NCBI GenBank assembly: GCA_047621345.1 | Contig: JBLHLW010000068.1 | Location: forward strand, 1-20,160 | Direction: 5' to 3' | Source of the DNA: Actimicrobium sp047621345 | GTDB lineage: Bacteria > Pseudomonadota > Gammaproteobacteria > Burkholderiales > Burkholderiaceae_D | Length of the DNA: 20,160 nt | In this document: piece by piece, positions 6,799 through 13,622 of the stretch | Numbering within the stretch: the stretch's first letter is position 1 | Layout of the letters: each line of letters starts with the position of its first letter | The notes under the pieces: model-generated | Databases searched by the model: none | Told to the model about the DNA's origin: nothing | Seen by the model: the letters and a program-made list of their open reading frames with translations, nothing else | Translations under genes and position numbers: made by a program

Positions 6799-7065
6799 AT
6801 GATGAAAGCATTCGTGTTGACCCAGTCGGACAGTGTATTCGGCTCGCCAATAGCGACGTCTTTTAAAAGTCAAAGGCGTACTTTATCGTTCAAGTGCCTA
6901 CCTGCTGCCCTGCTGAGCGCCGGCCTGATTGTTGCGAACCCCACTCTGGCTAATGACGTATTGCCGAGCAAATCACACGAACAATCGGTCGCCAGTAAAG
7001 CGGTTCAGCCTCATGTCTGCAGGTCGACGCCTTGCTGTCATTTTTCCGCGCAGGTGGCACGGTAG
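6799..7065 (+). pseudogene. Exported protein N-terminus, truncated by resolvase DNA
   Basis: The start is well supported (GAAAGGAC before ATGATG at 6799) and the first ~50 residues include a signal-like hydrophobic run ending LIVANPTLAND, so the product was probably exported. After about residue 72 (near 7013) the frame enters sequence that codes, in another frame, for a serine resolvase; the last ~17 residues are therefore spurious and the gene is cut. It is the apparent fourth gene of the Hsp20 operon. I do not recognise the family from the remaining part; in other heat-resistance loci sHsp genes are followed by periplasmic YfdX proteins, which is one possibility only. Confidence 0.5.
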
Positions 7066-7262
7066 TCGTGCGCAGCATGGATAGTCTGGCGCGCGATCTG
7101 CATCGGTTTGTACAAACGTTGACCAAGCGCAGAATACGAATCAAGTTCGTCAAGGAATGCCTTAGCTTCACCGGTGAAGACTCGCCGATGGCTAAGCTGT
7201 TGCTGTCAGTCATGGAAGGCGTTTTCGGAGTTTGACCGGCCTTGATCGGAGAGCGGTGTGAA
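7017..7262 (+). pseudogene. Serine recombinase / Tn3-type resolvase remnant
   Basis: From 7017 the frame gives VDALLSFFRAGGTVVVRSMD, SLARDLHRFVQTLTKR and FTGEDSPMAKLLLSVM, the middle of the catalytic domain of the resolvase/invertase family (GDTVVV-SMDRLAR...LVQTLTKRG...FTGEDSPMA-LLLSVMGAFAEFER). The catalytic Ser region at the N-terminus is missing. After VM the frame is disturbed over about 24 bases, creating a TGA at 7233-7235, and then resumes as ALIGER, a family motif, before similarity ends. With no start, catalytic Ser or DNA-binding domain it cannot be active. It marks a transposon scar between the Hsp20 operon and the mer genes. Confidence 0.8.
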
Positions 7263-7266
7263 CAAC

Positions 7267-7316
7267 GATTCATAACTGACACAGTTTTATGCGGCCAGCG
7301 ATTTAAAACTGATACG
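7267..7316. repeat. Diverged direct repeats with an internal inverted repeat (IS-end-like)
   Basis: CGATTCATAACTGACAC (7267-7283) recurs as CGATTTAAAACTGATAC (7300-7316), 14 of 17 bases the same. Between them CAGTTTTA (7283-7290) is the inverse of TAAAACTG (7305-7312). Repeated short blocks containing AAACTGA resemble the ends of IS21-family elements, but no IS genes are present. The repeats are seen; the IS assignment is tentative. Confidence 0.35.
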
Positions 7317-7331
7317 TCGAGGGCGCGCCCG

Positions 7332-7469
7332 ATGCCTGACACTGTCCTCACGATCGTTGCCGCGCTGAGCAGCTATCTCGGCTTTGTCTTGCTGGCGGTG
7401 GCGTTCACGCTGGCGTGGCAGCCTTGCTGCTTACGTCCCATCGCACAGCTCACGAAACGAACCAAATAG
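7332..7469 (+). CDS. Short hydrophobic ORF, unrecognised
   Basis: A 45-codon frame starting ATG at 7332 with one hydrophobic segment (TIVAALSSYLGFVLLAVAFT), so a possible single-pass membrane peptide or the N-terminus of a truncated membrane protein. There is no clear ribosome-binding site and it lies among transposon debris. The rest of 7263-7530 holds no other gene that I can support. Confidence 0.2.
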   Translation: MPDTVLTIVAALSSYLGFVLLAVAFTLAWQPCCLRPIAQLTKRTK

Positions 7470-7530
7470 TAGGCGTGCGGCACGTAGTCGCCTCAGTGGT
7501 GGTCTTGGCTTGCGAGGAAAAGCGAGACCA

Positions 7531-7962
7531 TTACGTCACGCCCGCAGAGGGTGTACGGCTCTCTTGCAGCGACGCAATCAGCGGGCAGGAAACGTTCTCT
7601 TTGCGCGCATGACAGGCACCCACAAGCGCAGACAGCACGGCTTCCATGCGCGCCAGGTCAGCCATCTTCTCGCGCACGTCCTTGAGTTTGTGCTCGGCCA
7701 GGTGACTGGCTTCATCGCAGTGAGCGCCATCATCCAATCTGAGTAGTTCAGCGATTTCATCCAGACTAAAGCCCAGCCGCTGCGCGGATTTTACGAACCG
7801 TATCCGCGTCACATCTGCATCACCGTACCGGCGAATGCTGCCTTGAGGCTTGTCTGGCTCCGCGAGCAGACCCTTGCGTTGATAGAACCGGATGGTCTCC
7901 ACGTTGACTCCGGCAGCCTTGGCGAAAACGCCGATGGTGAGATTCTCAAAAACAGGTGGCAT
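7531..7962 (-). CDS. merR: MerR mercury-responsive transcription regulator
   Basis: A 143-residue MerR that represses and, with Hg(II), activates the mer operon by twisting promoter DNA. The N-terminal winged helix-turn-helix is clear (LTIGVFAKAAGVNVETIRFY...). A long dimerisation helix follows (SLAEHK-type, about 82-118), and the three mercury-binding cysteines are at 82, 117 and 126, the same numbers as in the Tn501 protein. Near-identity to transposon merR sequences, rather than CueR or ZntR, is supported by the C-terminal CHARKENVSCPLIASLQ. It is divergent from the structural genes and shares their operator. It appears complete and functional. Confidence 0.97.
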   Translation of the reverse strand: MPPVFENLTIGVFAKAAGVNVETIRFYQRKGLLAEPDKPQGSIRRYGDADVTRIRFVKSAQRLGFSLDEIAELLRLDDGAHCDEASHLAEHKLKDVREKMADLARMEAVLSALVGACHARKENVSCPLIASLQESRTPSAGVT

Positions 7963-7967
7963 ATCGA

Positions 7968-7998
7968 TTGACTCCGTACATGGCTACGGCAGTAAGGT
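7968..7998 (+). promoter_or_regulatory. mer operator-promoter (MerR-controlled)
   Basis: TTGACT (7968-7973) and TAAGGT (7993-7998) are separated by 19 bases, the over-long spacer typical of MerR-activated promoters, and the spacer carries the dyad CCGTAC...TACGG. It lies 6 bases from the merR start, so MerR controls both directions. Confidence 0.93.
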
Positions 7999-8033
7999 TA
8001 CGTCAATCCTTCCATTTTCAACAGGCCAAACCT

Positions 8034-8204
8034 ATGTATGTACCAAAAACCGGGTGCGTATTGAGCGCCGTGAACTTTGACAAGCGTACGGCCGTCGTCG
8101 CCTTCGACGTTGCCAGAACTAGTCTGCAAAAATTGACCAAGGTGACCGAAGGCGCAGGCTACTCCTCCAGCCCCACTGAATCGGGAGCCGCGTCATGGGC
8201 CTGA
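8034..8204 (+). pseudogene. merT'-'merP in-frame deletion fusion
   Basis: A 56-codon ORF whose first codons (M-Y-V-PKTG) match the start of merT (MSEPKTG), and whose remainder from about codon 10 matches the C-terminal half of merP (AVNFDKRTAVVAFDVARTSLQ, then KLTKVTEGAGYSSS). The MerT membrane helices and the MerP GMTCxxC mercury-binding loop are gone, so the peptide cannot transport or bind Hg(II) as those proteins do. The frame is open throughout, and its stop overlaps the merC start (ATG at 8195), so it may still couple translation into merC. A deletion of roughly one merT plus half of merP is the simplest origin. Confidence 0.8.
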
Positions 8205-8617
8205 TTGCACGGATCGCCGACAAAAGCGGCGCACTCGGCAGCATCGTTTCCGCGATGGGCTGCGGGGCCTGCTTTCCCGCGCTTGCCAGCTTTGGCGCGG
8301 CCATCGGGCTTGGCTTTCTGAGCCAGTACGAGGGCTTGTTCATCAGCCGGCTGCTACCGCTGTTTGCCGTACTCGCCTTCATGGCCAACGCGCTGGGCTG
8401 GCTGAACCACCGCCAATGGCATCGCAGCCTGCTCGGCATGATCGGGCCGGTTATTGTGTTCGCAGCCACGGTCTGGTTGCTGGGAAACTGGTGGACCGCG
8501 AACCTGATGTATGTCGGCTTGGCCTTGATGGCCGGTGTGTCGATCTGGGATCTTGTCTCGCCAGCACATCGCCGCTGCGGGCCGGACGGCTGCGAACTGC
8601 CAGCACAACGCGGCTGA
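8195..8617 (+). CDS. merC: MerC mercuric ion transporter
   Basis: A 140-residue inner-membrane protein that brings Hg(II) into the cell for reduction. It has four hydrophobic segments (about 12-35, 45-70, 74-96, 100-122), a Cys pair in the first helix (Cys23 and Cys26 in MGCGACFPA) and a cytoplasmic C-terminal Cys pair (RRCGPDGCELP), all as in Tn21 MerC. It overlaps the merT-merP fusion ORF by 10 bases and precedes merA by 38. With merT and merP lost it is the only intact mercury importer here. Confidence 0.96.
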   Translation: MGLIARIADKSGALGSIVSAMGCGACFPALASFGAAIGLGFLSQYEGLFISRLLPLFAVLAFMANALGWLNHRQWHRSLLGMIGPVIVFAATVWLLGNWWTANLMYVGLALMAGVSIWDLVSPAHRRCGPDGCELPAQRG

Positions 8618-8655
8618 CGGCAACAGCTGTCGCCCACCACAGAAAAGGAACTAGC

Positions 8656-10341
8656 ATGACCACCCTGAAGATCACCGGAATGACGTGCGACTTGTGCGCT
8701 ACGCACGTTAAAGACGCCTTGGAGAAAGTACCCGGCGTGCAGTCGGCCGTTGTGTCCTATGCAAAGGGCGTGGCCCGGCTCGATCTTGATCCCGGCACCG
8801 CCTCGGACGCGCTGACGGCCGCCGTGGCCGGAGTCGGCTACAAGGCAACATTCGCGTCGACGTCATTGACGGACAACCACACCGGGTTACCCGACAAGGC
8901 AAGTGACTGGCGCAAGGAAGCCAACAAGGACAGCGACAGCGAACGCCCGTTGCAGATCGCCGTGATCGGTAGCGGCGGTGCTGCAATGGCGGCGGCACTG
9001 AAGGCTGTCGAGCAGGGCGCACAGGTCACGCTGATCGAGCGCGGCACCATCGGTGGCACGTGCGTCAATATTGGCTGCGTACCGTCCAAGATCATGCTCC
9101 GCGCTGCCCACATCGCCCACCTGCGTCGCGAAAGTCCGTTCGATGGCGGCATCGCGGTGAGCGCGCCCACGATTGATCGCCGTAAGCTGCTGGTCCAACA
9201 GCAGTCACGTGTCGATGAACTGCGTCTCGCCAAGTACGAAGGCATTCTGGACGGTATCCCGGCCATCACGGTGCTGCACGGTGAAGCACGCTTCAAGGAC
9301 GACCAAAGCCTTGTCGTCCGTTTGAACGATGGCGGCGAGCAGGTGGTGGTGTTCGACCGCTGCCTGATCGCCACCGGTGCCAGCCCGGCCGTGCCGCCCA
9401 TCCCGGGCTTGAAAGAGTCGCCCTACTGGACCTCGACCGAGGCGCTGGTCAGTGACACCATTCCCGCGCGCCTGGCGGTGATCGGTTCGTCGGTGGTTGC
9501 ACTGGAGTTAGCGCAGGCATTTGCCCGACTCGGCAGTCAGGTCACGATCCTGGCGCGCAGCACGCTGTTCGTCCGCGAAGACCCCGCCATCGGCGTCGCC
9601 ATGACGGCCGCCTTTCGTGCTGAAGGAATCAAGGTGCTGGAACATACCCAAGCCAGCCACGTCGCCCATGCGGATGGCGAATTCGTGCTGACCACAGAAC
9701 ATGGTGAACTACGCGCCGACCAGCTACTGGTCGCTACGGGCCGAACACCAAACACGCGCAGCCTGTCTCTGGAAGCGGCGGGTGTCGTTGTCAACGCGCA
9801 GGGAGCCATCGTCATCGACCAGGGTATGCACACCAGTAGGCCGCCTATCTACGCCGCCGGCGACTGTTCCGACCAGCCGCAATTCGTCTATGTCGCAGCT
9901 GCAGCAGGCACCCGTGCCGCTATCAACATGACGGGCGGACAAGCCACCCTCGATCTGACCGCGATGCCGGCAGTCGTGTTCACTGACCCGCAAGTCGCCA
10001 CCGTGGGTTATAGCGAGGCGCAAGCGCATCACGACGGCATCGAGACCGACAGCCGCTTGCTCACGCTGGACAACGTGCCGCGTGCGCTCGCCAACTTCGA
10101 CACACGCGGCTTTATCAAGTTGGTCATTGAAAAAAATAGCGGACGGCTCATCGGCGTGCAGGCGGTGGCGCCAGAAGCGGGCGAACTGATTCAGACAGCG
10201 GTGCTCGCCATCCGTCACCGCATGACGGTGCAGGAACTGGCTGACCAATTGTTCCCCTATCTGACGATGGTCGAGGGGCTGAAGTTAGCGGCGCAAACGT
10301 TCAACAAGGATGTGAAGCAGCTTTCGTGCTGCGCGGGATGA
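8656..10341 (+). CDS. merA: MerA mercuric reductase
   Basis: A 561-residue cytoplasmic flavoenzyme that reduces Hg(II) to volatile Hg(0) with NADPH. Residues 1-69 form an N-terminal metal-binding (HMA) domain with GMTCDLC (Cys11, Cys14). The catalytic core of the pyridine-nucleotide disulphide oxidoreductase family has an FAD-binding motif IGSGGAA (about 104-110), the redox pair GGTCVNIGCVPSK (Cys136, Cys141), an NADPH-binding domain (about 275-390) and a dimerisation domain. It ends with the C-terminal Cys558-Cys559 pair (SCCAG). Length and cysteine numbering equal Tn501 MerA. The ATG at 8656 follows AAAAGGAA; a longer in-frame start overlapping merC is not credible. merD and merE do not follow. 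Confidence 0.98.
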   Translation: MTTLKITGMTCDLCATHVKDALEKVPGVQSAVVSYAKGVARLDLDPGTASDALTAAVAGVGYKATFASTSLTDNHTGLPDKASDWRKEANKDSDSERPLQIAVIGSGGAAMAAALKAVEQGAQVTLIERGTIGGTCVNIGCVPSKIMLRAAHIAHLRRESPFDGGIAVSAPTIDRRKLLVQQQSRVDELRLAKYEGILDGIPAITVLHGEARFKDDQSLVVRLNDGGEQVVVFDRCLIATGASPAVPPIPGLKESPYWTSTEALVSDTIPARLAVIGSSVVALELAQAFARLGSQVTILARSTLFVREDPAIGVAMTAAFRAEGIKVLEHTQASHVAHADGEFVLTTEHGELRADQLLVATGRTPNTRSLSLEAAGVVVNAQGAIVIDQGMHTSRPPIYAAGDCSDQPQFVYVAAAAGTRAAINMTGGQATLDLTAMPAVVFTDPQVATVGYSEAQAHHDGIETDSRLLTLDNVPRALANFDTRGFIKLVIEKNSGRLIGVQAVAPEAGELIQTAVLAIRHRMTVQELADQLFPYLTMVEGLKLAAQTFNKDVKQLSCCAG

Positions 10342-10373
10342 GGAAAAGGAAGTGTTTGATGAGCATGCCGGGA

Positions 10374-10428
10374 ATTGCCGTCATAATATTAAAGAAATAG
10401 GCAATCACTGTTAAGTAATCAGTTTTTT
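10374..10428 (+). terminator. Possible weak terminator between merA and cobT
   Basis: Inverted pieces ATTGCC/GGCAAT (10374-10379, 10401-10406) and ACTG/CAGT (10407-10410, 10420-10423) precede a run of six T (10423-10428). Stems are short, so termination would be weak. The 109-base gap marks the junction of the mer segment with the cobalamin genes and shows no convincing promoter. Confidence 0.25.
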
Positions 10429-10450
10429 AGCTCGTGACATAGTAAATAAC

Positions 10451-11581
10451 GTGACAGCTTTGTCTAACAGCACTGCGGTTAGCCAGCACGAGAGGCAACC
10501 GTCCACGCAAGTAAATGCATTTGTCCCCACAAAGTCCATGTCCGCCAAACCTATCGAAGCAACTAGCGACGACGCATTAAGCATTTGCCTTGCCGAAGCA
10601 ATCGACCACAAAACAAAACCACTCGGGAGTTTGGGGTTGCTGGAATCGCTCGCGAAACAAATCGGTTTGATTCAGAAAACAGTTCATCCGAAAATAAGCA
10701 GACCGACTATTCTCGTTTTCGCCGCCGATCATGGCATTACGGCCGAAAAAGTGTCGGCCTATCCGCAAAGTGTCACGTGGCAAATGGTGGAAAACTTTTT
10801 GGCAGGTGGGGCTGCGATCAACGTCTTTGCACGCCAGCACCAATGTGAATTGCAGATAATTGATGCCGGTGTCAATCATGTTTTTGGCAGCCGGCCAGGA
10901 TTGCTTGACAGAAAAATCGGTTCGGCAACGCGCAACTTTGCCCACCTGCCTGCAATGGATAACGCGCAATGTACAGCGGCGATGCAGGCAGGTGCGGAGT
11001 TGGTCGATGGGCTGACAGGTAACGTAGTCGGCTTCGGTGAGATGGGCATTGGCAACACCACATCAGCGGCAGCGATCATGCACAAGATCACCGGATTTCC
11101 GGTGGCAGATTGCGTTGGCGCAGGTACTGGGCTGTCGGAAGAAGCGGTGCGCCACAAGCAGGGAGTCATTGAGCGTGCCGTGGCACTCCATACAAGCACG
11201 GTCTCACCACTTGACGTCCTGGCGACCTTCGGTGGCTTCGAAATCGCAATGATGGTCGGTGCGATGCGGCGTGCTGCTGAACTGCGCATGGTCTTGCTGA
11301 TCGATGGCTTTATCGTCACGAGCGCATTGCTGGTGGCAGCGCGTCTGGAGCCGGCTATTCTGGATTACTGTATTTTTTCGCATTGTTCCGATGAAAACGG
11401 TCATGCCCGAATGCTTGCCTTTCTGAATGCCAAGCCACTGTTGCAACTTGGCCTGCGCCTCGGCGAGGGCAGTGGTTGCGCGCTCGTCTTGCCGCTATTG
11501 CATAGCGCCGTGAATTTTTTGTGCGAGATGGCGAGCTTCGACAGCGCTGCTGTTAGCCAGCGTAGCGATGAATCCGCATAG
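10451..11581 (+). CDS. cobT: Nicotinate-nucleotide:dimethylbenzimidazole phosphoribosyltransferase
   Basis: Makes alpha-ribazole phosphate from dimethylbenzimidazole and nicotinate mononucleotide, activating the lower ligand of B12. Motifs are complete: KTKPLGSLG (55-63), FAADHGI (90-96), GEMGIGNTTSAAA (196-208) and the catalytic Glu339 in LGEGSG near the C-terminus. From the GTG at 10451 it has 376 residues; from the ATG at 10538 it has 347, nearer the usual ~350, and the extra 29 residues are not conserved-looking. Neither start has a clear ribosome-binding site, so the true start is open. It is first of three nucleotide-loop genes (57 bases before cobS). No riboswitch precedes it. In aerobic-pathway naming it is CobU. 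Confidence 0.96.
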   Translation: MTALSNSTAVSQHERQPSTQVNAFVPTKSMSAKPIEATSDDALSICLAEAIDHKTKPLGSLGLLESLAKQIGLIQKTVHPKISRPTILVFAADHGITAEKVSAYPQSVTWQMVENFLAGGAAINVFARQHQCELQIIDAGVNHVFGSRPGLLDRKIGSATRNFAHLPAMDNAQCTAAMQAGAELVDGLTGNVVGFGEMGIGNTTSAAAIMHKITGFPVADCVGAGTGLSEEAVRHKQGVIERAVALHTSTVSPLDVLATFGGFEIAMMVGAMRRAAELRMVLLIDGFIVTSALLVAARLEPAILDYCIFSHCSDENGHARMLAFLNAKPLLQLGLRLGEGSGCALVLPLLHSAVNFLCEMASFDSAAVSQRSDESA

Positions 11582-11638
11582 CCGCGCAAACGCGTCGTCG
11601 CCCGGCGCTAGTACGCGACACCGCCACAGGCGTATTGA

Positions 11639-12409
11639 ATGGTGATGCGTCAGCTGCGCATTTTTTTCATTGCAGTGCAATTTTTTACGCGGCTGCCGAT
11701 TCCAAAGTGGGTGGGTTACGAGCCGGATTGGGTGCGTGCGTCGGCCCGCTATTTTCCATTGATTGGCATCATCGTCGGCGGTGCAACTGCTGCCGTGCTG
11801 TTGCTGACTGCACGTGTCTTGCCACTGCAGCTGGCGGTTTTACTGTCGACGAGTGCGGGCATCTGGCTGACGGGTGCGTTGCACGAAGATGGCTTCGCTG
11901 ATGTGTGCGACGGGTTTGGGGGTGGTCACACGCCGGTAAAAATTATTGAGATCATGCGCGATCCGCGTATCGGGGCGTTTGGTGCGATCGGTATCGGTTT
12001 GCTGCTGGCCGTCAAGATCGTCGCGCTTGCCAGCATGCCTGTGCCCCTGGCCGCATTGGCGCTGTTGCTGGCGCATCCGCTATCGCGCCTGGCAGCAACC
12101 ACACTGATCTGGCGGATGAACTACGGCGCGCCGGAAGGCAAAGCAAGTTTGGCTGCGCAACCAATGTCGCTGACCAGTTTTATGATTGCCAGCGCGCCGG
12201 TTCTCCTGTTGCTGGCGCTGGTTTTTGCCTGCGACGCAATCACGGTACGCGCCGTGGTCATCGCCGTCATTGCCATGCTGATCAGCACAGTATGGCTTGC
12301 ACGCAAGTTTCAAAAACATCTTGGCGGCTATACCGGCGATTGCCTAGGTGCGGTGCAACAGGTCAGCGAAGTAGTTTTATATCTAACCCTGCTGGCGCTG
12401 TCGCGCTGA
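11639..12409 (+). CDS. cobS: Cobalamin synthase (adenosylcobinamide-GDP ribazoletransferase)
   Basis: A 256-residue integral membrane enzyme that joins adenosylcobinamide-GDP and alpha-ribazole (phosphate) to give the complete cobalamin. The N-terminal AVQFFTRLPIP and RYFPLIG motifs and the acidic GALHEDGFADVCDGFGGG block (79-96), which binds Mg2+, are diagnostic, followed by several membrane helices (about 112-235). The C-terminal GGYTGDCLGAVQQ motif is present. Length is normal. It begins 57 bases after cobT and lies 10 bases before cobC, in one transcription unit. Some systems name it cobV. Confidence 0.96.
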   Translation: MVMRQLRIFFIAVQFFTRLPIPKWVGYEPDWVRASARYFPLIGIIVGGATAAVLLLTARVLPLQLAVLLSTSAGIWLTGALHEDGFADVCDGFGGGHTPVKIIEIMRDPRIGAFGAIGIGLLLAVKIVALASMPVPLAALALLLAHPLSRLAATTLIWRMNYGAPEGKASLAAQPMSLTSFMIASAPVLLLLALVFACDAITVRAVVIAVIAMLISTVWLARKFQKHLGGYTGDCLGAVQQVSEVVLYLTLLALSR

Positions 12410-12419
12410 TACGGTCGTC

Positions 12420-12995
12420 ATGCGCCTTTATCTGATTCGCCATCCGCAACCCGATATCGCCACAGGCTTGTGCTACGGTGCGACCGATTTGCGTGTTGTC
12501 GCTGGCGAGGTTGATCGTGTCCTTGCTGGTATCCATCTGCTGGTGCCGCAGCGCGTACCGGTTTTTAGTAGCACCTTGCAGCGTTGCACGGTGCTAGCCG
12601 AGCCGCTCGCACAACTGTGCGGCAGTGGAGCCGTCCATCGGGATGCCCGCCTAGTTGAAATGCATTTCGGGCAATGGGAAATGCAGGGCTGGGATGCGAT
12701 TGCACGCACCGAGATTGATGCCTGGGCAGACGATCTGGTCGACTATCGACCCGGGGGCGGTGAGAGCGTTTTTCAGGTCACGCAGCGCGTCATCGGGTTT
12801 TTGCATGACCTGCTGCAGACTGGTGATGACGAAGCGATCATCGTTTGCCATGCTGGCACAATCCGTTTGTTACTAGCGTGGTCACCGACATTGTCGTTGC
12901 GTGAGGTGGCACGCAAGGCTGCCGTCACGCCGCATCAGATTGCCTACGGCTGCATCATTATTTTAGATTGTGGCAATTCATTGCAAGCGGATTAA
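12420..12995 (+). CDS. cobC: Alpha-ribazole phosphatase (histidine phosphatase family)
   Basis: A 191-residue phosphoglycerate-mutase-like phosphatase that removes the phosphate from alpha-ribazole 5'-phosphate (or cobalamin phosphate). The catalytic RHP motif is at 7-9 (His8 forms the phospho-enzyme), Arg55 is in STLQRC, the acid residue is Glu80 in LVEMHFG, and the second His144 is in VCHAGTIR. LCYGATDL after the first motif is typical of CobC rather than other family members. The neighbours cobT and cobS confirm the role. It is last of the group; the next 430 bases are regulatory. Confidence 0.92.
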   Translation: MRLYLIRHPQPDIATGLCYGATDLRVVAGEVDRVLAGIHLLVPQRVPVFSSTLQRCTVLAEPLAQLCGSGAVHRDARLVEMHFGQWEMQGWDAIARTEIDAWADDLVDYRPGGGESVFQVTQRVIGFLHDLLQTGDDEAIIVCHAGTIRLLLAWSPTLSLREVARKAAVTPHQIAYGCIIILDCGNSLQAD

Positions 12996-13012
12996 GGCGA
13001 CATACGGTTCGG

Positions 13013-13041
13013 TTGCCAGAAGTCACTTTGGCACCTATACT
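13013..13041 (+). promoter_or_regulatory. Sigma-70 promoter for the riboswitch-controlled operon
   Basis: TTGCCA (13013-13018) and TATACT (13036-13041), each 5 of 6 to consensus, are exactly 17 bases apart. Transcription would start near 13048, just before the first conserved parts of the cobalamin riboswitch. Confidence 0.65.
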
Positions 13042-13057
13042 CATACGTTGCAGTATT

Positions 13058-13260
13058 TCAGGTTTCTCACAAGTCGTCGTTTTGTGGAATTAAATGGGAA
13101 GTCGGTGCGCATTCTGAACAGAGAAGCCATGCCGACGCTGCCCCCGCAACGGTAATCACGTAACACTATCTGCTCGATGCCACTGTGCTTAGCATGGGAA
13201 GGCGCAGGGAGTGAGTCAGGTCTTCGGACCTGCCAACGTGTCAGCCCGGAAACCAGCCTG
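13058..13260 (+). ncRNA. Cobalamin (B12) riboswitch
   Basis: The conserved landmarks of the class I AdoCbl aptamer appear in order: a GGGAAGTCGGTG segment (about 13095-13106), GCCGACGCTGCCCCCGCAAC (13132-13151) with the CCCCGCAACGGTAA core, GCCACTG (13179-13185) with TGGGAAGGC (13195-13203), the hairpin AGGTC-TTCG-GACCT (13218-13231), and the end block CAGCCCGGAAACCAGCCTG (13242-13260). It precedes cbtB, so it should lower expression of the cobalt transport and chelation operon when cobalamin is plentiful. The 5' boundary is approximate. Confidence 0.95.
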
Positions 13261-13391
13261 AAATGTAAGTGAAGTTTGTATCGCGGAGGGCGATTCAGAT
13301 GGATGTACCTGCTGCGTACTAGTCATCTCTCTCCAGGTTATTCGTCGATTGTCCACGCTGTCATTGCGTCGTTTGCTGCTTGTTGCAGCCA

Positions 13392-13414
13392 GCGATAACC
13401 TGTCGCGTTTTTTT
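13392..13414 (+). terminator. Candidate riboswitch expression-platform hairpin
   Basis: GCGAT-AACCT-GTCGC forms a short hairpin followed by G and seven T, only ten bases before the cbtB ATG and next to its GGAG ribosome-binding site. An upstream segment GGTTATTCG (13336-13344) can pair instead with CGATAACC (13393-13400), giving a possible anti-terminator. Short stem, so tentative. Confidence 0.4.
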
Positions 13415-13424
13415 GGAGAATGTC

Positions 13425-13622
13425 ATGACCAGTCGTGTCGATATGCACGCCCCCGCCGTTGCTCGGTCCCGCCCGTCCAGCCTGATTAGCAAGGCGATTC
13501 CCGTAGTCGTCGCCGCCGGGCTAGGACTGGTGCTGTTGTACGGAGCTGCTTTTGCAGAGACGCCAGCGTTGCACAATGCTGCGCACGATGGTCGCCATTC
13601 CGCCGGGTTCCCGTGTCATTGA
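13425..13622 (+). CDS. cbtB: Cobalt transporter subunit CbtB
   Basis: A 65-residue protein with one membrane helix (about 23-43: AIPVVVAAGLGLVLLYGA) and the family's C-terminal His-containing tail (HNAAHDGRHSAGFPCH), thought to bind cobalt. The ATG at 13425 follows TTGGAGAA; an upstream in-frame start at 13380 would lie inside the riboswitch expression region and is not used. It is first gene after the cobalamin riboswitch and overlaps cbtA by 10 bases. CbtAB pairs are B12-regulated cobalt importers predicted from comparative genomics. Confidence 0.93.
   Translation: MTSRVDMHAPAVARSRPSSLISKAIPVVVAAGLGLVLLYGAAFAETPALHNAAHDGRHSAGFPCH

Noticed and set aside
8416..8655. 80-codon N-terminal extension of merA
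   Set aside because: It overlaps merC out of frame; the standard MerA start at 8656 has a ribosome-binding site and gives the exact family length.
7400..10450. Tn21/Tn501-type 38-bp terminal inverted repeats around the mer genes
   Set aside because: I looked for GGGG-T-GTC...AAAA-type ends on both sides and saw none, nor merD, merE or transposase genes.
10342..10450. Cobalamin riboswitch upstream of cobT
   Set aside because: None of the conserved B12 aptamer blocks occurs here; the only copy is at 13058-13260.
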